Part shown: positions 27,585 through 35,628 of the stretch, in pieces
Layout: each line of letters starts with the position of its first letter
Position numbering within the stretch: the stretch's first letter is position 1
Program-made: the position numbers and the translations under genes
Notes under the pieces: generated by a model
Database searches by the model: none
Seen by the model: the letters and a program-made list of their open reading frames with translations, nothing else
What the model was told of the DNA's origin: nothing
Assembly (NCBI GenBank): GCA_027451905.1
Contig: DAIDHV010000001.1
Location: forward strand, 38,667-102,666
Direction: 5' to 3'
Length of the DNA: 64,000 bases
Source of the DNA: Armatimonadota bacterium
Lineage (GTDB): Bacteria > Armatimonadota > Fimbriimonadia > Fimbriimonadales > Fimbriimonadaceae

Positions 27585-27911
27585 TTTTCAGGAAAAGCCG
27601 AGTAGTTTCCCACACATTTGACCTGTTTTCCACATAGTTATCCACACAAATTTTGGAAAACAGGTTAAAATACTAGGAGTGTTTAGGTTGACCGACTCGG
27701 ATCCTATACAAACCGCTTCAAATCGGCATGCTTTAAGAAGCCGATTGTTGCCATTGATCCGAAGGTGTAATAAAATCAAGTGGCTGGCTCCGATTCTCCG
27801 CCTCTTTATCGGCTAGCTAAACTTTCTTTGCACTCTTTCACCTAAATTCGGTACTTTTCCCTTTCATTTTTCGTCTTGACGCTTAACCCCAAAGTTTAGG
27901 GAGCTAAAGAG
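27585..27911. other. 327-bp non-coding region rich in secondary structure
   Basis: No gene is credible here. Besides the DnaA boxes it holds a nested inverted repeat: outer TCGGATC (27697-27703) with GATCCGA (27756-27762), inner AATCGGC (27721-27727) with GCCGATT (27740-27746). The last part, from about 27780, is pyrimidine-rich and leads to the next gene. Confidence 0.5.
27606..27669 (+). other. DnaA-box cluster within a 16-bp inverted repeat
   Basis: Three 9-mers in the same orientation match the DnaA-box consensus: TTTCCCACA (27606-27614), TTTTCCACA (27626-27634) and the perfect TTATCCACA (27638-27646). The last lies in the 21-nt spacer of an inverted repeat whose arms are 27617-27632 and 27654-27669, 16 bp with one G-T pair. 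An origin of replication or a DnaA-titrating/regulatory site would fit. dnaA and dnaN are not in the window. Confidence 0.5.
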
Positions 27912-28319
27912 ATGCTGAGAATCGTTGGAATGCAAAAATCCCCGAATCCAGAAAACGAGTTTGTTCTCATCCAAAACCAAGGCTCGATGCGGGTGCGCTT
28001 AAAAGGACATGCCCTCTTGATGGCGCCTTGCAGCCAAAACCAAGCCGAACAACAGGTCAGTTTCTTTGCGCTCTTAAGCGAGGAAAAGATTTTCCCAGGC
28101 GGATTTGTGCTGGTATCCAGTGGCATGGGTCGAGACGGGTACGCAAAAACCGTGGACGGATCTCAGATCGTTAGAATCTTTTGCAATCAATCCCAGTCTC
28201 TTTGGTCTCGATTTGAAGGTGAGCTTTCAATCCTTGCTCCCCAACACACATTTTCTGAAGGCTCTTTTGTGACGCCATGCATTCAGTGTGGAATCAGTCT
28301 TGGCGTCCACCAAGGCTAA
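27912..28319 (+). CDS. conserved-looking hypothetical protein
   Basis: A 135-residue soluble protein with alternating strands and no membrane segment. NPENEFVLIQNQGSMRVRLKGHAL near the N-terminus resembles the strand pattern of lamin-tail-like or other beta-sandwich domains, but I do not recognise the family. Four Cys residues are scattered, with a final CIQC. AGGGAG and AAAGAG lie close upstream of the ATG and support the start. It sits directly beside the DnaA-box region. Confidence 0.62.
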   Translation: MLRIVGMQKSPNPENEFVLIQNQGSMRVRLKGHALLMAPCSQNQAEQQVSFFALLSEEKIFPGGFVLVSSGMGRDGYAKTVDGSQIVRIFCNQSQSLWSRFEGELSILAPQHTFSEGSFVTPCIQCGISLGVHQG

Positions 28320-28356
28320 TTCGTAGCACCTAGCAATGAGTTGACGGGGTCTATGC

Positions 28357-28372
28357 TATCCTATCCAAGATG
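28357..28372 (+). promoter_or_regulatory. leaderless-type -10 element (TATCCT) for the SGNH hydrolase
   Basis: TATCCT at 28357-28362, then 7 nt, then ATG at 28370. An overlapping TATGCT at 28352 is an alternative. A TTGACG at 28341 is too close to serve as -35. Confidence 0.5.
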
Positions 28373-29584
28373 ATCGCTGGCCTCACAGTAGCCCTTTTGG
28401 CACAAAAACCTCAATTTGCTCTTCACAACAATGACCGCGTTGCCTTTTATGGTGACAGCATTACCGACAACAACCCTTGGACTTACTACATTGCGGATTG
28501 GGTGACCGAGCGGTTTCCTAACCTGAACATCTACTTTGTTAACGCTGGTGTGGGTGGAGATCGGGTCACCGGTGGCTGGATGGGCCCCGTGGATCAAAGG
28601 CTGACTCGAGACCTATTTTCTCGCAAGCCCACCGTGGTAACCATTATGTTGGGAATGAATGATGCGGGTTATCAACCCTACAATCAAGGCCTCTTCGACA
28701 CCTACAAGGCAGGCTACCGTCACATCTTAGATCGAATCGAACACGAAGCTCATGCCAAAGTTTGGCTTTTTGAACCGACCCCCTATGATGACATCACCCG
28801 CGCACCAGGCTGGACGGACGGAGGTTATAGCGGAGTTCTTCGCAAATACTCAGACTTTGTTGTAAAACTTGCCAAGGAGCGCAACTGCGGGGTTGTTGAT
28901 CAAACCGACCCAATGGATGATCTTCTAACCAAGGCAAACGCTGCCAATCCTAAGCTGGCTTCTCAGCTGGTTCCAGACCGCATTCATCCTAACTGGGCGG
29001 CAGAGCTTGTCATGGCAAAAGATGTCTTAAAAGCATGGGGTGGAACTCCAATCGTATCTTCCACAACCATTGACTGGACAACCGGTGATCACCAATGCGT
29101 GGGCTCCGCTGTTTCCGACTATAAGCAAGGCTCGTTTGTCCTTAAAGAAGACGCCCTTCCGTTCTGGATCAATCGATCGGACCCCATGGCTCAGCTTGTT
29201 TTGGATTCGAGCAACTTTGATCAAAAAATCAACCAAGAAACTCTAACCGTAAACAACATGCCAGCCGGCAGCTACACGCTTGCCATTGATGGCAAAGCGG
29301 TCGGCAATTTTACTGCCGATCAGTTTTCAGCCGGAATCCAGCTAGAAACCTTGAATACGCCGATGAATGCCCAAGCCCAGCTAGTTCAAAACGATATCAA
29401 TTCTTGCCTTCAGCTACGATACAACACCTGGCGTCAAATTGATTATGGGATGCAAACCTTGAACAATCGGGCCAAGAATGACGCTTTGCAAGGTCTTGCA
29501 AAACTTGAAGACTATTGGTACCAACAAGCCAGGAAGGACGCCAAAACCGTCCCCCATACTTTCACCATCACTCCTCAGTCTTAA
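28370..29584 (+). CDS. secreted SGNH/GDSL-family hydrolase
   Basis: A 404-residue esterase-type hydrolase. Block I is FYGDSITDN with nucleophile Ser30; block II Gly is in NAGVGGDRV; block III is GMNDAG; block V is PDRIHP with Asp203 and His206. The substrate is likely an acyl or acetyl ester on a carbohydrate, as for related proteins near polysaccharide genes, but this is not shown. The last ~170 residues form an extra domain ending in a helical region. The N-terminus (MIAGLTVALLAQ) is a short hydrophobic segment and may be a signal peptide. Confidence 0.86.
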   Translation: MIAGLTVALLAQKPQFALHNNDRVAFYGDSITDNNPWTYYIADWVTERFPNLNIYFVNAGVGGDRVTGGWMGPVDQRLTRDLFSRKPTVVTIMLGMNDAGYQPYNQGLFDTYKAGYRHILDRIEHEAHAKVWLFEPTPYDDITRAPGWTDGGYSGVLRKYSDFVVKLAKERNCGVVDQTDPMDDLLTKANAANPKLASQLVPDRIHPNWAAELVMAKDVLKAWGGTPIVSSTTIDWTTGDHQCVGSAVSDYKQGSFVLKEDALPFWINRSDPMAQLVLDSSNFDQKINQETLTVNNMPAGSYTLAIDGKAVGNFTADQFSAGIQLETLNTPMNAQAQLVQNDINSCLQLRYNTWRQIDYGMQTLNNRAKNDALQGLAKLEDYWYQQARKDAKTVPHTFTITPQS

Positions 29585-29604
29585 CCAAACAAAAAGCGCA
29601 CGGC

Positions 29605-29645
29605 AAGGCTCGGCCACTGACATTCATTGGCTGAGCCTTTCTTAT
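29605..29645 (+). terminator. intrinsic terminator after the SGNH hydrolase gene
   Basis: AAGGCTCGGCCA (29605-29616) pairs with TGGCTGAGCCTT (29628-29639), 12 bp with one G-T pair and an 11-nt loop, followed by TCTTATT. It separates this gene from moeA. Confidence 0.7.
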
Positions 29646-29665
29646 TGGCTACAATTTTCAGCATG
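29627..29665 (+). promoter_or_regulatory. moeA promoter, leaderless type
   Basis: TACAAT at 29650-29655 is followed by 7 nt and ATG at 29663. TTGGCT at 29627-29632 is exactly 17 bp upstream and could act as a -35. It overlaps the preceding terminator. Confidence 0.55.
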
Positions 29666-30979
29666 ATTAACTTTGACACCGCCCTTAGCCTGTTGATTGA
29701 TGCCGCTCAGCCCCTCGGGTTGGAAACCATTTTCGTCCACCACGCGCTCGGACGAAGGCTCAGCAAAGATTATCATTCCATTCTCGATTCGCCTCGGTTC
29801 AACAACTCACAGGTGGATGGATACATGGTTTGCACCAAAGATTTGATCAGCCAGCAGCCACCCTTGCGACTACCGGTCATATTTGAGACAAGAGCCGGAA
29901 ATCCGGTTCCAGCGATCCCCAAGAGTTCTACGGCTGGCGCAGGGCGGACTTCAACCGGAGCACCGATTCCAGAACCCTTTGACGCGGTTGTGATGCAAGA
30001 GGTGGTTAAAGTGGAAGAGAACAGCATCATCCTTCAATCCCTGCCACCGGCGGGGAGCTTTGTTCGGTATCTTGGTGAGGACCTGCAAAAAGGCGATCTT
30101 GTGGCTTCTCGAGGGCAAAAGATTGACCCCGGAGTCTTGGCATTGCTGATTGAGGCAGGGATAACCGCGGTTGAAGTCTACAAAAAGCCAAAAGTGGCTC
30201 TTGTTGTGACAGGGGATGAACTTGAAAAATCGTCTAAACTGCGGGACCAACTCGAAAAAAGTTCTGTGCAAGATTATGCCGAGTTTGCAGATCAGGCTTT
30301 TCAAAAAAACTTGGCTCAGATTCCAGATTCCAATAGCCCCAGCATTGCCGCCATGCTCCAAGGATTGGGCATTGATTGCCAAATTTTTCATGCCAAAGAC
30401 AGCCAAGAGTCCGTTCACTCCGCACTGCACGCGGCGCTAGATTGTTCAGATGTCTTGATCACCCTTGGTGGTATTAGCGTCGGGGATCATGATCATATCC
30501 ACCAAGAACTAGAATCGATTGGGATTCAGGAAATTTTTTGGAGGGTGAAAGTTCGGCCCGGTCGACCAACTTATTTTGGCGCCTCCCACAAAAAAAGTAG
30601 CTCTGAAACGAAGCAGAAGTATGTGCTAGGTCTACCCGGAAATCCTGTTTCGGCAATGACCATGATGCAAACCTTTGGACTAGCCCTTTTCTCTAGGCTT
30701 GATGGCGTGTCTCCAGCGGATTGTGCCGTGACTCTCTCCGCAACCCTAGAAGGCGATTTAGCTGAGGCTGAGAACCGGCTTGAACTTGTTCGGGGCCACC
30801 TCACCGCGCGTGATGGCGGACTTTTTGTGAAGCCATTACTCAATCGAGATTCTCACCTTGTCACCGGCTTTGCAGGATCAAATGGACTTATTGTTTTGCC
30901 GGCCAATCAGACGCTTAACTGGGGTTCTCTTGTCACCGTTTTGCCTCTTTCTTTTGCAGCTTTATCCGGCTTAAATTAG
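29663..30979 (+). CDS. moeA: molybdopterin molybdenumtransferase
   Basis: Inserts molybdate into adenylylated molybdopterin, the last step of molybdenum-cofactor synthesis. 438 residues with NNSQVDGYMV near the N-terminus, TGAPIPEPFDAVVMQE, VTGDEL, GGISVGDHDH and LPGNPVSAM, all MoeA signatures. Between VTGDEL and the DSN motif there are about 20 residues more than in E. coli MoeA. The start is placed at 29663 rather than an in-frame ATG at 29627 because the family begins there and a -10 element fits. It converges on moaA. Confidence 0.93.
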   Translation: MINFDTALSLLIDAAQPLGLETIFVHHALGRRLSKDYHSILDSPRFNNSQVDGYMVCTKDLISQQPPLRLPVIFETRAGNPVPAIPKSSTAGAGRTSTGAPIPEPFDAVVMQEVVKVEENSIILQSLPPAGSFVRYLGEDLQKGDLVASRGQKIDPGVLALLIEAGITAVEVYKKPKVALVVTGDELEKSSKLRDQLEKSSVQDYAEFADQAFQKNLAQIPDSNSPSIAAMLQGLGIDCQIFHAKDSQESVHSALHAALDCSDVLITLGGISVGDHDHIHQELESIGIQEIFWRVKVRPGRPTYFGASHKKSSSETKQKYVLGLPGNPVSAMTMMQTFGLALFSRLDGVSPADCAVTLSATLEGDLAEAENRLELVRGHLTARDGGLFVKPLLNRDSHLVTGFAGSNGLIVLPANQTLNWGSLVTVLPLSFAALSGLN

Positions 30980-30989
30980 GGAGTGACTG

Positions 30990-31005
30990 GGTGGATCTAT
31001 CCACC
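30990..31005. terminator. short stem-loop between moeA and moaA
   Basis: GGTGGA (30990-30995) pairs with TCCACC (31000-31005) over a TCTA loop. It lies in the 17-bp convergent gap and runs into the last codons of moaA. Possibly a shared terminator; there is no T-run. Confidence 0.4.
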
Positions 31006-32061
31006 AATTTGGCTCATGGTGCGCGTCACCGGCAATTGCCCCTCCGCCAGGTAGTGCCTTTCTGGCTTGACCGAGATAACATCCCTAAACGATTCCGCAA
31101 TATCCCTGACACCTGCCCCTTGCCTCAGCATGGATCTGAGATCTGCTTCCCCATCGCTCATTAAGCAAGGGCGCAGGAAACCGTCGGTGGTGAGTCGAAG
31201 CCGGTTGCAATCTGCACAGAGGTCATTGCTAATTTGGCTTATAAAGCCAATGGTTCCTTGAGAGCCCGCAATTTGCCAAGTTCTTGCCGGCCCATTGGTT
31301 GGAATTGAAGCTGGCAAAAGGGGACCAAAGGCATCTTCGATTCTTTGCTGAATTTCTGCAGCCGTGATACTTAATTTCTTCATTTCGACAGCGCTCAGCA
31401 TTCCCGGTTTATTTCTTGAAATTGAAATGAGACCGTTCCCTGTTTTTAAGAGCGGGTCGTCAAAAGTAACTCCATCCTGATTCCATGCAATAGGCATGAG
31501 TTCTATAAATCGAACATGCAGCGGATGGGCCAAAGTCAACCTTGCAAAATCAACAACTTCGTCATCATTGATTCCTTTCATCGCCACGCAATTGATTTTG
31601 ACGGGGTCTAGGCCTGCACCCAAAGATGCCTCGATTCCCTTCCACACAAGAGTCGAGTCGCCCCTCCTCGCTATGGTTTGGAATCGATCAGGTTTCAGCG
31701 TATCTAAGCTGACATTGATTCGATTCACCCCTGCTTTTTTGAGACTCTGGGCTTTTTCGGCCAACAAGTGGCCATTTGTGGTGAGGCTGATGTCTTGCAC
31801 TTCTTTGAAGCCCCTCAGAAATGAGATGGTCTCTAAGAGTCGAGGCGCCAAAAGCGGTTCTCCACCGGTAAGCCGAAACTTAGTGAAACCAGCCGTGACC
31901 GCTGCTTCGAGGACAACTCTGAGTTCATCAAAACTCAAAGTGTCCTCCTTCGAGCAGAAGCCAGCTCCATCTTCTGGCATGCAATAAATGCACCTGAAGT
32001 TGCAATGGTCGGTCAGAGAAACCCTTAGATAGTTAATTTCTCTTCCAAACCGGTCAACCAT
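30997..32061 (-). CDS. moaA: GTP 3',8-cyclase (radical SAM)
   Basis: First enzyme of molybdenum-cofactor synthesis, converting GTP to 3',8-cyclo-GTP. 354 residues from the Met at 32061. The radical-SAM cluster CNFRCIYC, the second iron-sulfur cluster CADCNRLRLTTDGFLRPC and the C-terminal Gly-Gly are all present. An AAGAGA lies before the ATG, which is preferred to a TTG at 32106. The other moa and moe genes are outside the window. Confidence 0.95.
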   Translation of the reverse strand: MVDRFGREINYLRVSLTDHCNFRCIYCMPEDGAGFCSKEDTLSFDELRVVLEAAVTAGFTKFRLTGGEPLLAPRLLETISFLRGFKEVQDISLTTNGHLLAEKAQSLKKAGVNRINVSLDTLKPDRFQTIARRGDSTLVWKGIEASLGAGLDPVKINCVAMKGINDDEVVDFARLTLAHPLHVRFIELMPIAWNQDGVTFDDPLLKTGNGLISISRNKPGMLSAVEMKKLSITAAEIQQRIEDAFGPLLPASIPTNGPARTWQIAGSQGTIGFISQISNDLCADCNRLRLTTDGFLRPCLMSDGEADLRSMLRQGAGVRDIAESFRDVISVKPERHYLAEGQLPVTRTMSQIGG

Positions 32062-32159
32062 CGTATCTCTTTCAACGATAAGTTGACCTGATTTGTGCCT
32101 CAACAAGTTTTGGTTCTTAGATTAAGCCTCTGCTTGCTCGGATTTTCGACAAGGATCTC

Positions 32160-34376
32160 TTAGTATCTGGTTTGATACATTGTCTTGTGAAACTGCTCGA
32201 AAGCAGAGATTAGAGGGGCGTACGGTGTGTCAGTGATATCAACCAAACCCGCGTTGTAATTGGATGTGTACGGAAAGTTCATTGCCGAACCAAATAAAGG
32301 TTGATCTATGTACTGATACCAGTCGACGCCGACCACCATCGGATTCACAATGGCGTTATTGTAAAACGCCATCGCCTGTGCGTCTCTTTGCGCCTCGGTT
32401 GGAGCTGAATAGATTCCTCCCGGCAAGAACATCCCCGATTCAGGCGAGCCAACACTGAACTCAGAAACTATCAGAGGAATGTTAGCGGCTGTTGCATCAC
32501 TAAGAAGGGTTGGGTCCAAATTTGCTGCGTAGCGATTGACACACATTGCATCCACCACTCCTTTGGCTCCTTGCATCACTTCTGATGTGTAGTGGCCGAT
32601 CTCAGTGCCCAAGTAGAGGTACTTCGGATCCACGGACTTAATCACGTTTCTACAAATCGTAAAGTATTGATGGCAATACGCGACTCCCCAGTGGTAAAAA
32701 TCAACCTGCATGGCGGTAGTCATGGCTCCTGCAAAGCCAGTCGGCAGGCTAACGGATTGAAAGGAAGCATAAGTTGTGTTCCATGCCGCATTTAAGCTTG
32801 CAATCGTGCCGTACTCGGTTGTCAAAGATTGGATGAATGCCTGGTGTGCAGGACTTGTAAACGGAGCCGAAAGAGATCCAACCGCCAAACCATAGTTCCA
32901 CATTGGTCCTTGGGGACCGGTCCAAGCCAATTCAATGCCAGAACTCAAGCCAATGCAATGGGGATCAGACTTGACCAACTGCTGGAAGGTCGTCATGTTT
33001 TGGGTCAAAACCGCTTTGAACTGAGGATCAAAAGGATCGGGGGTAGGACCAAAGGTTGCAAACCCAGTATTGATCCGATCATAATTGCCAGTAATCGAAA
33101 GGTAGCTGATGTAGGGCAACGTGCTCTGACTCAATGAGCTATATTCAGAATAACTGCCAAACCCAGTGAATCCCCAGCCGAGCAACCGATTGACGGCCAT
33201 CGATTTCCAACCTACCTGCCAATTAGTTGTTTGGAACTTCCTTTGCAGATTAGAAGTATAAAAATTATACGTGTCTATCGAGTTGCCATTTAAACTATAT
33301 TTTCCATAGTTATTAGCAAGTGGATCACTTAGCAAGGGCAGAAAATTGAAAAACGGGGTGCGGTCTTGGCAAGTGACAAGAGGAAGAGACATAATAGGAG
33401 TCCCTTCTAGTGTCGGATCCACCGTGTCAACCCCTGATAGCCAATACAGATATCCATTGGGATCTACAAACCACCACTTGCCCGAAACTTGCTGCAAATA
33501 GAACCGACCAGTTGCCGTTTGCTGCGGCAATGCATTGCATCCTTGATAAGCATCAACATTAGTCAATAAAGGGCCTAGCGTTTTCAGCTGCTGTTGCTCG
33601 GTTGAGAGTCGATTCTGCAAATCTTGATCCGAAGTCACAAGATTCTCAACTGGGTTAATCGTGGATTGCCCATATTGATCTTGGGTCAGAGCCATAAGTT
33701 CGCCGTAGGAGTATCCTTGCAGCAACTTCACGCTATGAACAATGAGACCGGCGGTGGTTGAAAATGGTCCCTTGACATAAATCTGAACACTTGTGATATT
33801 GGACCAAGACGGTGGCGAGCTTCCACCCAGTATAAGATTAGTATCTCCTGCATACGGCAAAGGAAAGTCGTGCATACCAATAATGTAGGCAGCATAGGGT
33901 ATGTTTCGATCTAGGGCGAAAGTTTGGGTTGTGTTTGCGGGCAGGTAAATGGCGTCTCCAAATTCATGGTGAAGAGGGTCCATATTCATGACAAACAAAT
34001 TCAAGGCAAAATTGTTGGGATTTGTAAGGGATAACTCAACCGCACCGCACTTATTAAAGTCGACCTTGTTAACGTTATTAAGAACGCACAGACCATCTTT
34101 ACCGGCTGGTTGAGGCGCAAACTGAAGGCTTAACCCTTGTGAAGTAAAGGAATAGCTGCTTGAAAAACAGGTAATAGCAGTAGGTGCCTTTTCGATGCTG
34201 GTTGTAAAGTCAGAGAAAGTCGCAATTGGAATAGGGGGTATAAGTGAACCGAATGTCTTAGCAGTACTGCCCAAGAGAAGAAGGCTGCTAACAATGAGGA
34301 TAGGGCGGGGTTTAGAGGGAAGCTGGAATAGATTTAATAATAGTGAAAAATAGTTTTTGTGAGTGAGCCGAATCAC
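32160..34376 (-). CDS. secreted GH50/agarase-like glycoside hydrolase
   Basis: A 738-residue protein with an N-terminal hydrophobic segment (PILIVSSLLLLGSTAKTFG) acting as signal or anchor. An N-terminal beta-sandwich (residues ~40-230) precedes a (beta/alpha)8 barrel that opens with WWFVDPNGYLYWLSGVDTV, the typical agarase-like start of clan GH-A. Likely catalytic glutamates are in SSGIELAWTG (acid/base) and LIVSEFSVGS (nucleophile). Start is GTG with AAGGAG 5 nt upstream. The substrate may be agarose-like or another galactan, but the match is to the general fold only. Downstream of the glycosyltransferase gene on the same strand. Confidence 0.7.
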   Translation of the reverse strand: MIRLTHKNYFSLLLNLFQLPSKPRPILIVSSLLLLGSTAKTFGSLIPPIPIATFSDFTTSIEKAPTAITCFSSSYSFTSQGLSLQFAPQPAGKDGLCVLNNVNKVDFNKCGAVELSLTNPNNFALNLFVMNMDPLHHEFGDAIYLPANTTQTFALDRNIPYAAYIIGMHDFPLPYAGDTNLILGGSSPPSWSNITSVQIYVKGPFSTTAGLIVHSVKLLQGYSYGELMALTQDQYGQSTINPVENLVTSDQDLQNRLSTEQQQLKTLGPLLTNVDAYQGCNALPQQTATGRFYLQQVSGKWWFVDPNGYLYWLSGVDTVDPTLEGTPIMSLPLVTCQDRTPFFNFLPLLSDPLANNYGKYSLNGNSIDTYNFYTSNLQRKFQTTNWQVGWKSMAVNRLLGWGFTGFGSYSEYSSLSQSTLPYISYLSITGNYDRINTGFATFGPTPDPFDPQFKAVLTQNMTTFQQLVKSDPHCIGLSSGIELAWTGPQGPMWNYGLAVGSLSAPFTSPAHQAFIQSLTTEYGTIASLNAAWNTTYASFQSVSLPTGFAGAMTTAMQVDFYHWGVAYCHQYFTICRNVIKSVDPKYLYLGTEIGHYTSEVMQGAKGVVDAMCVNRYAANLDPTLLSDATAANIPLIVSEFSVGSPESGMFLPGGIYSAPTEAQRDAQAMAFYNNAIVNPMVVGVDWYQYIDQPLFGSAMNFPYTSNYNAGLVDITDTPYAPLISAFEQFHKTMYQTRY

Positions 34377-34494
34377 TTCGACTCCTTAGAAAGCTGGTTC
34401 ATACAGGTAATTATTCCCTAGCTCCGAAATTTCTTTACCCCGGACTTTTGCAGTTTAGCGGTTAACCAAGAAGTTTTTTTGTAAAAAAGTTTAC

Positions 34495-35598
34495 TTACAC
34501 GGATAAGCCAATAACTTCAAGATATCTTTTGGCGGAAAACTTGCTTTCAAAAGGCATCAAAACTTCCTTTTCCACAGGAAATGGGGAGTTTAAGGTCGAC
34601 AAAATGGCTTCGGCAAGGGCTTTTTCATCGCCTACTGAGACGAGCCTGCCCAGCCTTCCGCCTTGCAGAATCTCACTGGGGCCACTGGGGCAATCCGTGC
34701 TCACAACGGGACACCCGCAAGCCAATGCCTGAATGAGAACCCCTGGCAGACCCTCGAACTGAGAGCTTAAGACAAACAGAGTGCAGTTTGCCATTTCTGC
34801 AAAGGGATTTTGGCAAAACCCGGGTAGGTTTATCCAATCTCCCGCGTTGGCTTCTGCAATTTGCTTTTCTAGCTCGCCTCTTAAGTCCCCTTCTCCAAGG
34901 ATCAAAAGGCGAATCGGTCTGGTTGCTCGTACCAAAACACAAGCTTTAATCAAAGTTGGCCAATCTTTTTGGGGATTTAGCCTTCCCACCCCTAAGATTA
35001 CGGGTATCTCCTTTTGGAGCAGCCAAGAATGCTGTGGCTTTTGTTGGGCAAGGTCCAGCAGATTCTGGTTGATTACTGGATTGTAAATCACCTTAACAAG
35101 CCCAGATGGCAGGCCCAAAGTTGTTTCTGCGTCTCTAGCAACTCCTTCCGATACGGCAACTACCTGGGTTGCCTTTCGATACGCGATTCCTGCCCACTTT
35201 AATTCGATTTTCTTGAGCAACCCGCCGGTTTCTGACTCTCGGCTAATGTGGTTACGAATTGTGGGAACAAATTTCGTTTTCTTCCGATTGCCCCGCCACG
35301 CGCGGTAGACAGCAACATTCATGTGTTCCAAGGCGCTGAAAATAGCATAGGGCGTTTCTTGGTCGAGGTATTGCCCGATAGGGCCAGGCGCAGTGAGCGC
35401 CCTACTCACGTTAAGGGAGATCAACCTGACCTTGTCATTCAGCAGCTTTTCGAACTCACCCCCCTTTTGCAAAACTAAAAAGTCAACGGGAAAGCCAAAG
35501 TCACCGAGTTCGTTGGCGAGGTTTGCCATCGACCTCTCGGCACCGCCCCCAGTTAAGGAAGGCACAATAAAACTTAGCTTAGGTTTGCTCTCTGTCAT
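34495..35598 (-). CDS. GT4-family glycosyltransferase
   Basis: A 367-residue GT-B enzyme transferring sugars from a nucleotide donor to a lipid or polysaccharide acceptor. VPSLTGGGAERSMANLA is the N-terminal glycine-rich loop; ILGVGRLNPQKDWPTLI and SSQFEGLPGVLIQALACGCPVVSTD contain the donor-binding E-x7-E region of family GT4. It begins 30 bp after the flippase gene, probably in one operon. Confidence 0.9.
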   Translation of the reverse strand: MTESKPKLSFIVPSLTGGGAERSMANLANELGDFGFPVDFLVLQKGGEFEKLLNDKVRLISLNVSRALTAPGPIGQYLDQETPYAIFSALEHMNVAVYRAWRGNRKKTKFVPTIRNHISRESETGGLLKKIELKWAGIAYRKATQVVAVSEGVARDAETTLGLPSGLVKVIYNPVINQNLLDLAQQKPQHSWLLQKEIPVILGVGRLNPQKDWPTLIKACVLVRATRPIRLLILGEGDLRGELEKQIAEANAGDWINLPGFCQNPFAEMANCTLFVLSSQFEGLPGVLIQALACGCPVVSTDCPSGPSEILQGGRLGRLVSVGDEKALAEAILSTLNSPFPVEKEVLMPFESKFSAKRYLEVIGLSV

Positions 35599-35628
35599 GT
35601 TGATGTTTTGTGCAAGTTTTTAAGACAT

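Noticed and set aside
27588-27779. 63-residue reverse frame across the DnaA boxes
   Set aside because: Covers inverted repeats and DnaA boxes and shows no protein-like pattern.
28341-28346. TTGACG as the -35 of the SGNH hydrolase gene
   Set aside because: Only 10 bp from the best-placed -10; spacing does not allow a normal promoter.
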